DNA of 64,000 nt from Ladona fulva (Eukaryota; Arthropoda; Insecta; Odonata; Libellulidae): the NCBI GenBank assembly GCA_000376725.2, contig KZ308677.1, positions 447,670-511,669 of the forward strand, in the 5' to 3' direction. Numbering within the stretch: the first letter of the stretch is position 1; every line of letters starts with the position of its first letter. Below the pieces are notes generated by a model, which worked only from the letters and a program-made list of their open reading frames with translations, did not search any database and was not told the DNA's origin. Positions 44,400 to 54,346 of the stretch are shown here, in pieces. The position numbers were made by a program, and so were the translations under genes.

Positions 44400-44986
44400 T
44401 AGCCTATCTGCCGCCCGGGTGAAAACATAATTTGCAAATTAAATAAAAAAACGATACATTTACTGATTTGCAGCTAAAAATTATTTTGAAAACCAGCGTT
44501 TTATGGCTTCGCTCCCCAGCATACATTGGTCACGAAACATCAGTAACAATGAATAATGCATATTCCATATGCTGACAGAGCATAAATACATACAGAGCAA
44601 TAAATTGTTAATAATTCACATTACCTTCGAGTAGCATCATTTTTGCATTTACTAAACGCAATAATATAAAATGATATGATTTATATGTAATCTTTTTTTC
44701 GCTATTAAGTATGAAAGTTTCTAATAAAAATTGTAATGCAACATAAATAACGTCGATAAAATCCACTGCACAAATATTCCTTCCTCGTAGTAACCTATCT
44801 GTAATAATTTCCTCTAAATGTTTACAATTCTCTAATTTCACATCATAATCTTTCCTAGACAATTCGTGTGTATAACGTGTGTGTGTAAGCATCAAATAAT
44901 GTTGTTGTAATAATCATAATAGTTGGCTACACTTAAGTTACAGCCCTTTGGATGCCGCCGCCCGGGTGCGATGCACCCATAGGACT
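44400..44986 (-). mobile_element. hAT transposon remnant, copy 3
   Basis: Bounded by CCTATCTGCCGCCCGGGTG on the left and GCCGCCGCCCGGGTGCGATG on the right, in the same arrangement as copy 2. The minus-strand frame 44895-44608 contains LLRGRNICAVDFIDVIYVAL, corresponding to NICAVELIKELESI of copy 1. No catalytic residues are kept. Confidence 0.7.
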
Positions 44987-46009
44987 CTGGGTGTAGGTAC
45001 CGTTTCCTCAGTTAGAATTTCCAAAACTAAAGCTGATTCTTTTCTTAGAAAATCGGGATTGCCACTTTTAAGTTATGACAAAACAACCCCTAGAACTTTT
45101 ACTCACCCCCTACAACCCTCTCAACCCTTTACTCGCCCCCTAACACGCAAAATTATTCACACGTTACTTACAGTTGGGTGTAAAGAGTTGTAGTGCAATT
45201 TTCGGTGCTAAGCGCTGCATTTCTGCGATAACTGCTCAAAATAATGTATTTTTAACCCTATGTCTTACTGTTTTAATCCTAATTCAATACTAATTCAGAG
45301 AAAAGGGATGGCTAACGGAATTAATAGAGGCAGAATGATACACTTGGTAAAACACGGTTTTTATTAGCCTAATAAAAACAGCGTGGAATATTTACCACGT
45401 ATCATTCTGCAATGGCTTTCCACGAGGTCAAGCCTGCCAATATCGATGGAATTAATAGAATTTAGGAACGAAGATAGAAAAAGGCGAATGACGTCGACAC
45501 AAATGATATCAAAGGAAAGGCATTTGATTTTTGATAAAAATTTCCTATGAATCTGTAAAATTTATCTGGAATAAGTTTATAACAATTGCAGCCGGAATGC
45601 AACACTATAATAAATAAAAGTTCGATCTAAGAATGCCAAATGGCAGCGTGACTGAAATCGGAGTGACTGCGTATATATTGCAGCAAACATGAAAGTTTTT
45701 CCGAAAAATCCAAGAATATACTTTTTGTGAAAATTGACAAAATTTGACACTCTTTGACATCTTTTTAACGCGTTCGAATAACAAAGAATTGAGCATAGAA
45801 CAACAAAATTCAATCATTTCTGAATAACTATGCTAAGTTTCACGTCCCTAACTCTAAAAGACCATTTTTTCCTCTTGGCCAGCTTTTCTCGATTCTTAGC
45901 CACTGTGGGCCGTTGAGAAGAAAGTTTTGGGTTTCTACTATCAGGTAGAGGACCTGCAATGGCACCGATCAATTGCAGGGCAAAAAATTAAAGTTTCAAT
46001 GTAATAATG
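44987..46009. other. no gene; large hairpin
   Basis: Nothing coding is recognised. The hairpin at 45330-45410 is listed separately. Confidence 0.4.
45330..45410. repeat. 81-base imperfect palindrome
   Basis: The outer arms GCAGAATGATAC and GTATCATTCTGC pair perfectly. Inner blocks GGTAAA/TTTACC and TTTTTATTAG/CTAATAAAAA also pair, with small bulges between. The centre has almost no loop, so a cruciform is plausible. Confidence 0.9.
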
Positions 46010-46170
46010 TCTGAGAGAAAAATAAGAGGAATAGATGCTAGAACAAATCGATTCAAGAATCATTTTTTCCGCGAACGATAAACGAAAGCAATCGATTAGG
46101 GAAGTAGAGTCATGGAGAATGCACCCCCTGCCACACGCCGGAAGGAGGCTTGCAGGGTACTTACATAGAC
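46010..46170 (+). mobile_element. LINE-A 3' end
   Basis: Encodes KIRGIDARTNRFKNHFFRER-like sequence and then the stem-loop GCACCCCCTGCCACACGCC with GGAAGGAGGCTTGCAGGG (46119-46155) and a tail TACATAGACATGTA. Confidence 0.85.
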
Positions 46171-46689
46171 ATGTAAAAACAAGTAATTCATGAAACCTAA
46201 GAAACAGCAGATAATTTTGAGTGGATTAGCATAATGATCATATATTGGTTTACAACAACAAAACTACGTAACCAAGGAAACGTGCAACAAATAAAAGTAG
46301 CGATAATGATGAAAATGGCGTGTTTCAATGGAATCTGTGCATTCAGATTGGAATGTGAGGCTCAATGATAGAGTCGCATTGTCACAACGAGGAGTTTAAT
46401 TCCGCTGTGTTTCGCCTGGAGAATGCAAATGGCGTCTGCAGAACAATGGCGCCAGGAAGACATGAAAAGAGAGACCTCCCTCCGTGCGGACGCGTGCTTA
46501 CTAATAGGAAGTAGGGATTATGGAAGGAGCATCCAGGGGTACCACTTTAACCGATTTCGTCGACCTCTAGGCAGTGGGTTATGAATATGAATGAAAATAA
46601 TAATGGTTAGTGTTAGGAAGAAACGGAAGAACAGGATGTCTTGAAGAGCGGTCAATCTTCGATGACGACGAAATGTCCACTCATTCTCC

Positions 46690-46775
46690 GACTTATCTCC
46701 GAGCGTGGCATCGGTTCCTCATATGATAGCACTGAGTTAACGAACAGTTTATCAAGGTTACGGGGATACATATGT
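46690..46775 (+). mobile_element. LINE 3' segment, sister of the 44.2-kb copy
   Basis: TCGGTTCCTCATATGATAGC, then TTAACGAACAG and TCAAGGTTACGGGG match 44.26-44.33 kb. The stem-loop itself is absent. Confidence 0.45.
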
Positions 46776-46904
46776 ACGTCTTTATTTCAGGGCGAAATTG
46801 GGACTAGACAGCCCCGTCTTACATTTAACCCAAAAAAGTTAAATATTTTAGGAAAAGAAACAAAAAAGTACAATTACAATTGTGATAAAATTCCATAATA
46901 GGAT

Positions 46905-47600
46905 TATTTACATACATAAAGGAATAATGTCGCATGTAAAAAAAATTAAAAAAGGGAGGAAATAGAGGTGAAAGTGTAGGAGGAAAGAGGGGGAGAGTGA
47001 AAGGGAATGAGGCAAAAGAATATTGGAAAACGTTCGATGTAAAGAAGGGTTAATTTGGAGTTTATCTGCGTCAGCTGAGGTTTGATTTTGAAGAGGGATT
47101 GGAAGTAGAGGTACCGATAGAGAGGAAGGATTTTGAATATCTGGATGGAGATCGTTCCATAACTTACATGTAGAAACATGAAAGGATTTATTGAAGATTT
47201 CGGTTCTGTGTTTGGGCATTTGGAGTTGCTGATTATTCCTGGTGCAAAGAGTGTGTATTCTGGCATGGAATTGGTATTCTGGTATGGAAAAGGCATTATA
47301 AATCTTTTTGGTTATTATTTCTAATTGACAAGAACTGTGAGAGAGGTGAAGCACTCGAGCTTCAGCCATCCTAGGTGACGATAGCACTCGGTAACGTGGT
47401 CACTTTTCCTGAGATCACAGATGAATCGAATGCATGAATTTTGAGCTCTTTGTAGTTAATTTGCAAGATATTGAAGAATATCAGAGAGATATTGAAAGAA
47501 TATTGGTAGACACAGTGATCAAAATGCGGAAATATTAGCGAAGATGTTAGTTGCTTTCTAAGGGAATGACGAAGAAAACTTTTCAGTCGCACAAGTGAAT
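46905..47600 (-). mobile_element. LINE fragment, CR1/Jockey or I type (LINE-E)
   Basis: On the minus strand it encodes LRKQLTSSLIFPHFDHCVYQ (47560-47500), then, in shifting frames, an equivalent of LQ..QNSCIRFICDLRK.DH. Then come HARIHTLCTRNNQQLQMPKH and RTEIFNKSFHVSTCKLWNDL with HPDIQN (47280-47130). The (R/H)T..FN(K/R)SF.VS...LWN.L motif marks the extreme C-terminus of such LINE proteins. Three frames are needed. Only the post-polymerase part is present, and the tail is unclear. Confidence 0.78.
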
Positions 47601-47629
47601 AAAGAGATCGGTAAACAACGTGACTATAA

Positions 47630-47690
47630 AAATATGCAGCCCCCCGAAAGGCGGCTTACATAGTATGTAGTATGTAGATGTAGACGCTCG
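47630..47690 (+). mobile_element. LINE-A 3' tip
   Basis: GCAGCCCCCCGAAAGGCGGC followed by TTACATAGTATG, then TAGTATGTAGATGTAGACG. Only the last 50-60 bases remain and the left half of the stem is eroded. Confidence 0.65.
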
Positions 47691-48119
47691 GAACACTAAA
47701 CGGCATATACGTACTCCATGTATTGCAAGACCCCGCTCGTATATCAAGTTAAAATCTATTAAAATTTTGCTCGTCTTGCAAAAAACTCGCAAACCTTTGT
47801 TTGTCTGCAATGACTTAAAAATGCAGGCAGCACTGCTCGTTAGGTTGGGAATACTCTATGGTTGGGAAGAGAGGGATTTAGAGGAAGTGGAGAAGACGTG
47901 AGCATTGAAGGAGAAAGGCAGGCGTGGTTCGGGGGATTCCGTGTAGGATGACTGCGAATTATTGCGCGGGTAATGAAAAGGCGCTCCTACTCCAGGGCGG
48001 GGATAAAAGAGGACAGCGACTCGCTGCGATAAACAAAAGACAAACGGTTTCTTTACTGAGGCCATGGGGACGTGTTTAACGCGGATGTCGTGAGGGCGAT
48101 TTTCTAAAGCAATGAACTG
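47691..48119. other. no recognisable gene
   Basis: Nothing recognised. Confidence 0.4.
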
Positions 48120-48505
48120 ATCCTTCATAAATTAATACATAAATTTCACAAAATTTTCCGGTATTTTATCAAAATTCTCGGAAAATCGAATCAAAAGCAA
48201 TGTTCATCAGCCGAAATAAGAGTCTTTATTCAATGTCCCTTATTTTGGCGCTTATCTCGATTTCGTATGGATGTTCCTTCTGATTTAATTTTGCAAAAGA
48301 AGTAAACCCTGCAAGAGATAAAAGTGAACTTTACATGTATTTCTTATGGAAAAAGTTTAAAACGTCTGAATTCAAACCTGAGACAGTTAGGTGAATAAAA
48401 AAGTAGCCATTTATCTGTCCGGGGAAGGCATTTAACAATCTTCAAAGTTCGAAAGTTACGAGACGTCTGGTTTTTGAGTTTTAGGTGAATACATACACGC
48501 ACGAA
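48120..48505 (+). repeat. repeat C, copy 10 (variant subfamily)
   Basis: From a TTTCACAAAATTTTCC block through TTCTGATTTAATTTTGCAAA, GAACTTTACATGTATTTCTT and CTGTCCGGGGAAGGCATTTA to CAATCTTCAAAGTT. It shares this last segment only with copy 9 at 36.1 kb. Confidence 0.7.
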
Positions 48506-49509
48506 CATACAAAATTTCTACTTTTTCATAAGACATTGGCATAGATTTGAAGAGTGTGTTTATTTAATGCCATAGAAATATTTGTAAGCACAGAAAGAAA
48601 AAAAGCTATTTCCACAATAAGGAAAATCTTTCCCTAATATGTATGTGCTTTCTTCTAAACAAGAGAGTGTTGTATCCATGGAGACGAGGGTCGTTTGTCG
48701 AAAGATACGCCTTGTCTTTGGAGATATTGTTTGTCCTCCAGAAATCACATCGCATCCAATGCCCCAATCTTGAGGCTTTTACAGCTGGTCTCATCTTCGG
48801 GGGAACTTTACAATGCAGGTTAGTTTACCCATAATGCAAAGGGTGAGCTCAACCAAACAGCCTAGTATTAGAAAGGTCACTGTAAGGTCAGGTCACGGTT
48901 ATTCAGCAGAACATTGTAAACACGAAGGGCAAATATAAGGAATTTAAGAGGAGAAATGTTGACAACGAAAAAGTGACAAATGTTGGAAGGATATCAATCA
49001 AACGGCGTTATAAACAAATAACGATTTGCAACTCTATACTTTAAATTTGCACATGTAACAGAGAAAAAGTAGAGGTTGAAATTATTTAATGAAAATAAAA
49101 AAAAACACGAGGCAAAGACTATCTGTAAGTTAACAATGATTGTTCTTTAAAAAGCACTTTTTTCGTTGTTCAGTGTTCAGAATCCGATTTCACACACGTG
49201 GCCATTAACTTCTGTGATTCGTTACGTTCTTCCTTGGCATTTTAAGAAGAAGAAATTCTGTTAGAAGAAATTCTGAATTCGACCAAAAAGATCGGTCATG
49301 CGGAAGTCCTTTCTTACTTCAAATTTTCATAATTGTTCGAAGATTATGTTTTTATATAACCAAAAATGATTTAAGCGATTGCGGCAAAATTCGTTTTTCT
49401 CTCAGGAATCAAATTGCAACCTGCAGATGTTTAAATATAGTTCTTTTTTCTTAATTTCCTATTGAGAACGGATTGATTTACCGTAAGATATCGTGGAAAA
49501 CAGGAAACT

Positions 49510-49572
49510 TTTTGAGATACGAACTCCGGTCTGGAACGAATAAAGTTCGTAAGTCGAGGTACCACTGTATTA
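49510..49572 (-). repeat. solo terminal repeat of a DNA transposon (GGTACCTCGA type)
   Basis: On the minus strand it reads TACAGTGGTACCTCGACTTA, then CGAACTTTATTCGTTCC. It matches 10.8 kb. No partner end was found within a few kilobases. Confidence 0.6.
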
Positions 49573-50335
49573 TGTAATATTTAAAATATGAGGATAATAG
49601 CTGTAAATGAAGAATCACTACTTTTACACAGTTTAAGACATTCACTCCTCCGATTTCACTTCCATTCGCATCCTATAAGAGAAAACGATTCGTAGATTGC
49701 TCTGCAAATTTGAAACTGAAGATGTCAACTCTTTGACGGAACTTCCAAACAAAAATCTGCAGTGGAAATCACCAAATGTTCTTTCTTTCAAGACGTTCCA
49801 CGAAGTCACGATAGCACATGCGAATCTGATTTTAAAGTACAATTCACTACGAGACCTAATTCATCGAAGATGTCATTGGTCACATACTTTTCACGGGAGT
49901 GAACTGAAAAATAACACGCAAAGTGAATCCTTTAAGAAAAAGAATCGCCTTCTAAGAGAATGACAACCATCTTCAAAATATATTATATAAATACTCCATT
50001 ACTTGATGTAAAACAAGCAAACAACGCATGAATTACTTAATTACATTCGCGTGGCATAAATTATCTTATAGCGCGTCGTCTATATTTTATGAAAAAGTTT
50101 TGTTTTATCTAGCAACAGCGCAACCTATCACATTGTGTCCAATTAAGATAATGGATTCCGCAATAATGTGTCACTTCTCGAGGACAACAATATCAAATTA
50201 ATTAATTGTCGAGCGTGAAACAGATCTGCTTAACTTATAACGAGTCGTTGCTCAGGTTAATTGGTGTAATTATTATCAACAATGCCTTCAGATCTTTTGG
50301 CCAACAATGTTTGAGGACGAAACACATTATAAATG

Positions 50336-50420
50336 GGCTCTCGGATAGCCAAGTAGGAGGCGCGCTCGCCTTTGAGGTTCAAGTGCGAAATTAGCACGTT
50401 AAATCGTAATACTACAAAAT
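50336..50420 (+). repeat. tRNA-derived SINE-1, copy 3 (deleted)
   Basis: GGGCTCTCGGATAGCCAAGT gives the A box, and GAGGTTCAAGTGCGAAATTA fuses what is left of the B box to the SINE body. About 20 bases of the tRNA-like T arm are deleted. It ends with TCGTAATACTAC. Confidence 0.7.
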
Positions 50421-51444
50421 TAATGAGGCGTTTATATAATTAGCTTCTTTCCTCATTTCAGTTCGTTAATTTCTTACTTCGACTTTATTAAATTTTCGTA
50501 ATTCATAAGAGCATGTTTTCCTTCTCATGCGAATAAAGATCTGTTTTGCTCGTGGCTTGATTAATTTCAGTCATTTTGAGTACAATTCAGTATTGTGGAA
50601 AATATTATTCGTAAGGCTATTGTGCTTTATCTATATGGATTCTTATATCAAGCAGACCTTCCATAGTAAGCCTCATATCCTCTCTGGAGTTTCGGCAGCT
50701 AATTAAAGGGGACTGTGAATTCAACAGCCTTCCGACTGATGACAATTAATTCGTAATGTTTCCAAAATTAACTTAAATTAGTGTAATTCAAATATAGAGC
50801 AATTAAGTCTTTGACAAGCGTCGTCTGAAGTTTGAGGGGGCTGTTTGAAAGTGGTCACCATAGCAATTGGATATGAAAGCCCCCCAACCGGGTGCGTGCC
50901 TTCGCATTCCATTGGCCTATGCTAAACTTCGCTTACAAAAGGCGATATTGAAATGCTGTCATCTGCGATTTCCGATGCCAACGGTTCTCCGTTGCCATGG
51001 TTACTTCTCATGCTTGAAGTTCTCATGGTTACGTGACGATTTCAGTCGACCATGAAATCACAGCATTTCGTCGATTCTACTGTAAATGGTTCTATAAGAT
51101 ATGTAATTTTATTAACAAGTTTATATTAAATTTTTAGGATTTAAAAACAATAGAGGAAGTTTTCCCAACAACAACGAAAAAAACGTACACTTAATACATT
51201 AACAAAAATCATCTTTCAAAGCTACGTAAGTCATTTCTGATGAAATTGTATTTGTAAAGAGATAGAAACATTTTCTATAGATCAAAAATTAGAAATTATT
51301 CGTTTCTTTTCAATGGGGTTTCATTTTCATCAGTCCATAAAGTCAACAAATCATAGTGGTGCCAATGTTAAAATGGCGTTTATGATATTTTTCCATAATG
51401 GTATGGGTCTAAATGGTGTGATGTTGTCGCTCATAAACTTAATT

Positions 51445-52150
51445 CGTATATTGACGGTAAACTATAAAGAAATATCAAGTGACGAAGATAGCATTTCACT
51501 ATCAAAACAGTTTAGTTCATATTCGGAGGTGGTGCAAATATAGCAACTAGATATTAGTGTGAATAAATCGTCTGTAGTAAACTTCTTCGAAAGTAAACAA
51601 TTGCGTCAGATTCGCCCATGAAAAATTAGTGGAATTAATATAAATGTAGTCCACTCAGTTAAATATCTCGGAATCACTATAATAAATAACTTAAACTAGA
51701 GGATATTCGAAAAATCTGCAGTAAAGCAAGAAAAAGCTCGGTTTAAGAAAGCGCACAGTAGGTATGATGCGATGAAAGGGTTAGAGAGCAATGTTATTTC
51801 ACGTTAGTTAGGCCCCATCTGGAATATGCGGCGAGTATATGGGATCCAGCGGATGAAACGTATATTTGCGAACTAGATAAGGTGTAGCGAAAGGCTGTAA
51901 GATTTGTTAAAAAGTGCTGCGATAGAAAAGCAAGTATTACAAGCAAATGCTTTCACACGCAGGTTGGGAATCCTTGAAAGAAAGGAGATTAGGCTGTGAT
52001 TGCTCTTCAAATTCAGAGAAAGTGCATTTGCAGTCATTTGTGTTATGCGACCCCCTTCTGCTACTTGTGCCAATCCAATCATAAAATAAAAGAAATTCTC
52101 GTATAAGAAGAAGTCGTTTTGGGGACTCATTCTTTCCACAAACGATACGT
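51445..52150 (+). mobile_element. LINE-A fragment
   Basis: Begins near GAAATATCAAGTGACGAAGA and is parallel to the 63.1-kb copy. It encodes WCKYSN, KSSVVNFFESKQLRQ, SVKYLGITIINNLN and, through frames, PHLEYAASIWDPADE, then the equivalent of AGWESLKERRLGCDC and a degraded FFP end. It breaks off before the stem-loop, where another LINE segment is joined. Confidence 0.8.
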
Positions 52151-52154
52151 CTTT

Positions 52155-52310
52155 TCTTGATATACATAAACGACTTGAGCCACGAAATCGATAGTAAAAT
52201 GAGGATATTCGCGGATGACACAGTTATATATAGAGGGGTATCAAGCGAGGAAGACCAGGAATCCCTAGCAAACGACTTAGTTCGTACTCAACGGCGCACA
52301 GTGGAATGAA
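52155..52310 (+). pseudogene. LINE reverse transcriptase palm fragment
   Basis: One open frame reads FLIYINDLSHEIDSKMRI, then FADDTVIYRGVSSEEDQESL. It carries the catalytic FADD and the conserved YINDL. It directly follows the 3'-truncated LINE-A at 51.4-52.15 kb and stops before an N at 52313, so it is probably the start of a second copy. Confidence 0.85.
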
Positions 52311-53100
52311 AANTATACAATTAACTGCTGTAATCGTAGCAATCGTAATGCAGAGACGGGAAGAAAAGCTTTCAGGAATTACATTTTTCTCGAACATTCT
52401 TCTGCTGCTGGAAACATCTATTGGACTTCTCAATCACGTTCACTGCTCGTGCATTTAAACGGAATTGCAATGGAGTAATCGTACGAAGGATTGCACCCGT
52501 AGAAAATCTCCGCTTCCAGAGCGTCATTTGTTTCCCAATACTTCCATTTCATACGGCAACTCAAATACATAAAGGAGGGTAAGTAGTTATTGAAAACGAA
52601 AGCGTTGTCCTATCGATACTCATTTTCTGAAAAAGAAGTCAAAACATAACAGCGTTACGTTACGCAACAAGAGGTGCTTTAGTTTCGACAGTCATTTGTC
52701 TTCGGTCATATTTATACAAACGAATCTATTGCGCAACATTTTTAATTGGTGTCTCTAATTTTTCTACTTTTTTTTTGGCTGTCGACAATTGAAAGATTTT
52801 TTCCTTTTTTTTCTTCTTCTTTTGTTTTGAAGCGCTCCTGAGCAATGACGTCTCAGTGATTACCGCGCCCTGATTCATATGCCGGCCCTGACGCTTTTCT
52901 CCTTTCGATATCTTTCACATTATTCTTGATTATACTTTATTCCGTGTTCTGCGCCCAATCGGGTAGCACTCTTTAAAAGGTCCTCTACCGGTTGAGGTTG
53001 AAACTAAAGTGAACCCTAATTCTGATGCAAATAATGCTAACACAACATCACAACACATCAACACACAACACATCATCATTTTCGGGGAGCATCACAACAT
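52311..53100. other. no gene; T-rich tract and an assembly N
   Basis: N at 52313. A T-rich, pyrimidine-biased tract lies at 52755-52830. Nothing else is recognised. Confidence 0.45.
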
Positions 53101-53226
53101 CAATCAACTGATACCTAAACAATGACTACCAACAATGAATCGAACATCAATAATTGCCCTCTGCCAATACCAACAAGGAGCGACAACAATCAACTGATAC
53201 CTAAACAATGAATACCAACAATGAAT
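53101..53226 (+). repeat. 40-base direct repeat
   Basis: CAATCAACTGATACCTAAAC with AATGA(C/A)TACC and AACAATGAAT occurs at 53101-53140 and 53187-53226, one substitution apart. It lies within a CAA/AAC-rich tract. Confidence 0.9.
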
Positions 53227-53365
53227 TGATCCTTAGGAATGACTCACTAGCAATCAATCGCCCCCTAAAAAATGATGACAATGAAACTGATCGTCCACAA
53301 TCAATCGCCGAAGAATGCAACCTAATTAGTATTCCCACAATATAACCTTCAATTATATATACATA

Positions 53366-54346
53366 CTAGCTGAAGTGCCCGTTGATTCTCAACGGGGAAA
53401 ATAGCTGTCGGATTCAATATAGTACACCAATTTTTGCGTAAGAGAAAATAAAATCTCGCATCATCTCGTAGTTTAGTCCAACGGGACAGGTTATCGAAAA
53501 CAAAAATTTTCTAATCAATGTTCGAAGCCGAAATCTACAATCAACAATAAAAATGTGAATCATTATGGAATTTCCCTGTTATTATTAACATGTTTCAAAT
53601 TAATCTGCAAGTTTGCAAGATTTTCAACTTCCGATTCTGGTAACTTTAATCGTTTAATTGTCAAGAGTCCGAAATGATAAATAAAAAGTTACTCCTACAT
53701 CTCCACTAATTTATTACGGTGCTACGCATGTTTGTTGCCCCTGTAATTCATCACTACAAATTGTTCGTGACTGATATTATTAAAATCTCTGAAAATTTTC
53801 ATCCTCTTCATATCGTCATTTGCTTCTAAATGGGCCAAAATACAAATGCATTCTTATGGGAAAATGCCTGAACTCAGAATCAAGAATCGCATTGGTCGTC
53901 AGGGGGACGGGTTGTTTACAACCTCAACATTTTACAAAATATTCGCATATTTTATCTAAATTCTCGCAACTTCGAATCGAAAGCGATATTCCACGACCGT
54001 AATAAGAATCTGTATTCAATTTCCTTTCTTTTGGTACGTACTTTGATTTTATACGACTATTCCTTCTAATTTAATTTTGCAAAAGAAATAAAGTCTGTAC
54101 CAGATAAAATCGAGCTTACATGTATTTCTTATGGAAATCTATCTGAACGATCTTGGATCAAACCCAGCAAAGTTATCAAATAAAAATAGTGGCAAAAAAG
54201 GTGACAGTGCTTCCTTCTGGATCTCAGAGAACAGGTATGCAAAATTTGACGCAAATTGGACAAACGGTGTGGACTCCAATCGCGAACAAACAAACACACA
54301 AACCCACAGAATTTCTGCTTTATATATATAGAAGATAGATATATAT
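53366..54346 (+). repeat. repeat C, copy 4 (longest copy)
   Basis: Starts CTAGCTGAAGTGCCCG with the perfect hairpin CCCGTTGATTCTCAACGGG and runs about 980 bases, through the TTTATTACGGTGCTAC block, the GGTCGTCAGGGGGACGGGTT block, a GATCTTGGATCAAACCCAGC block and an AAACAAACACACAAACCCAC tract, to TTTATATATATAGAAGATAG. No coding potential is shared between copies. The 5' hairpin and the A/C-rich plus TATATAGA end suggest an RTE-dependent non-autonomous element, but this is inference. Confidence 0.85.

Larger units (their letters stand above)
48506..51444. other. no gene; one solo transposon end and one SINE fragment
   Basis: The frames are short and unmatched. Contains the items listed at 49510-49572 and 50336-50420. 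Confidence 0.4.
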
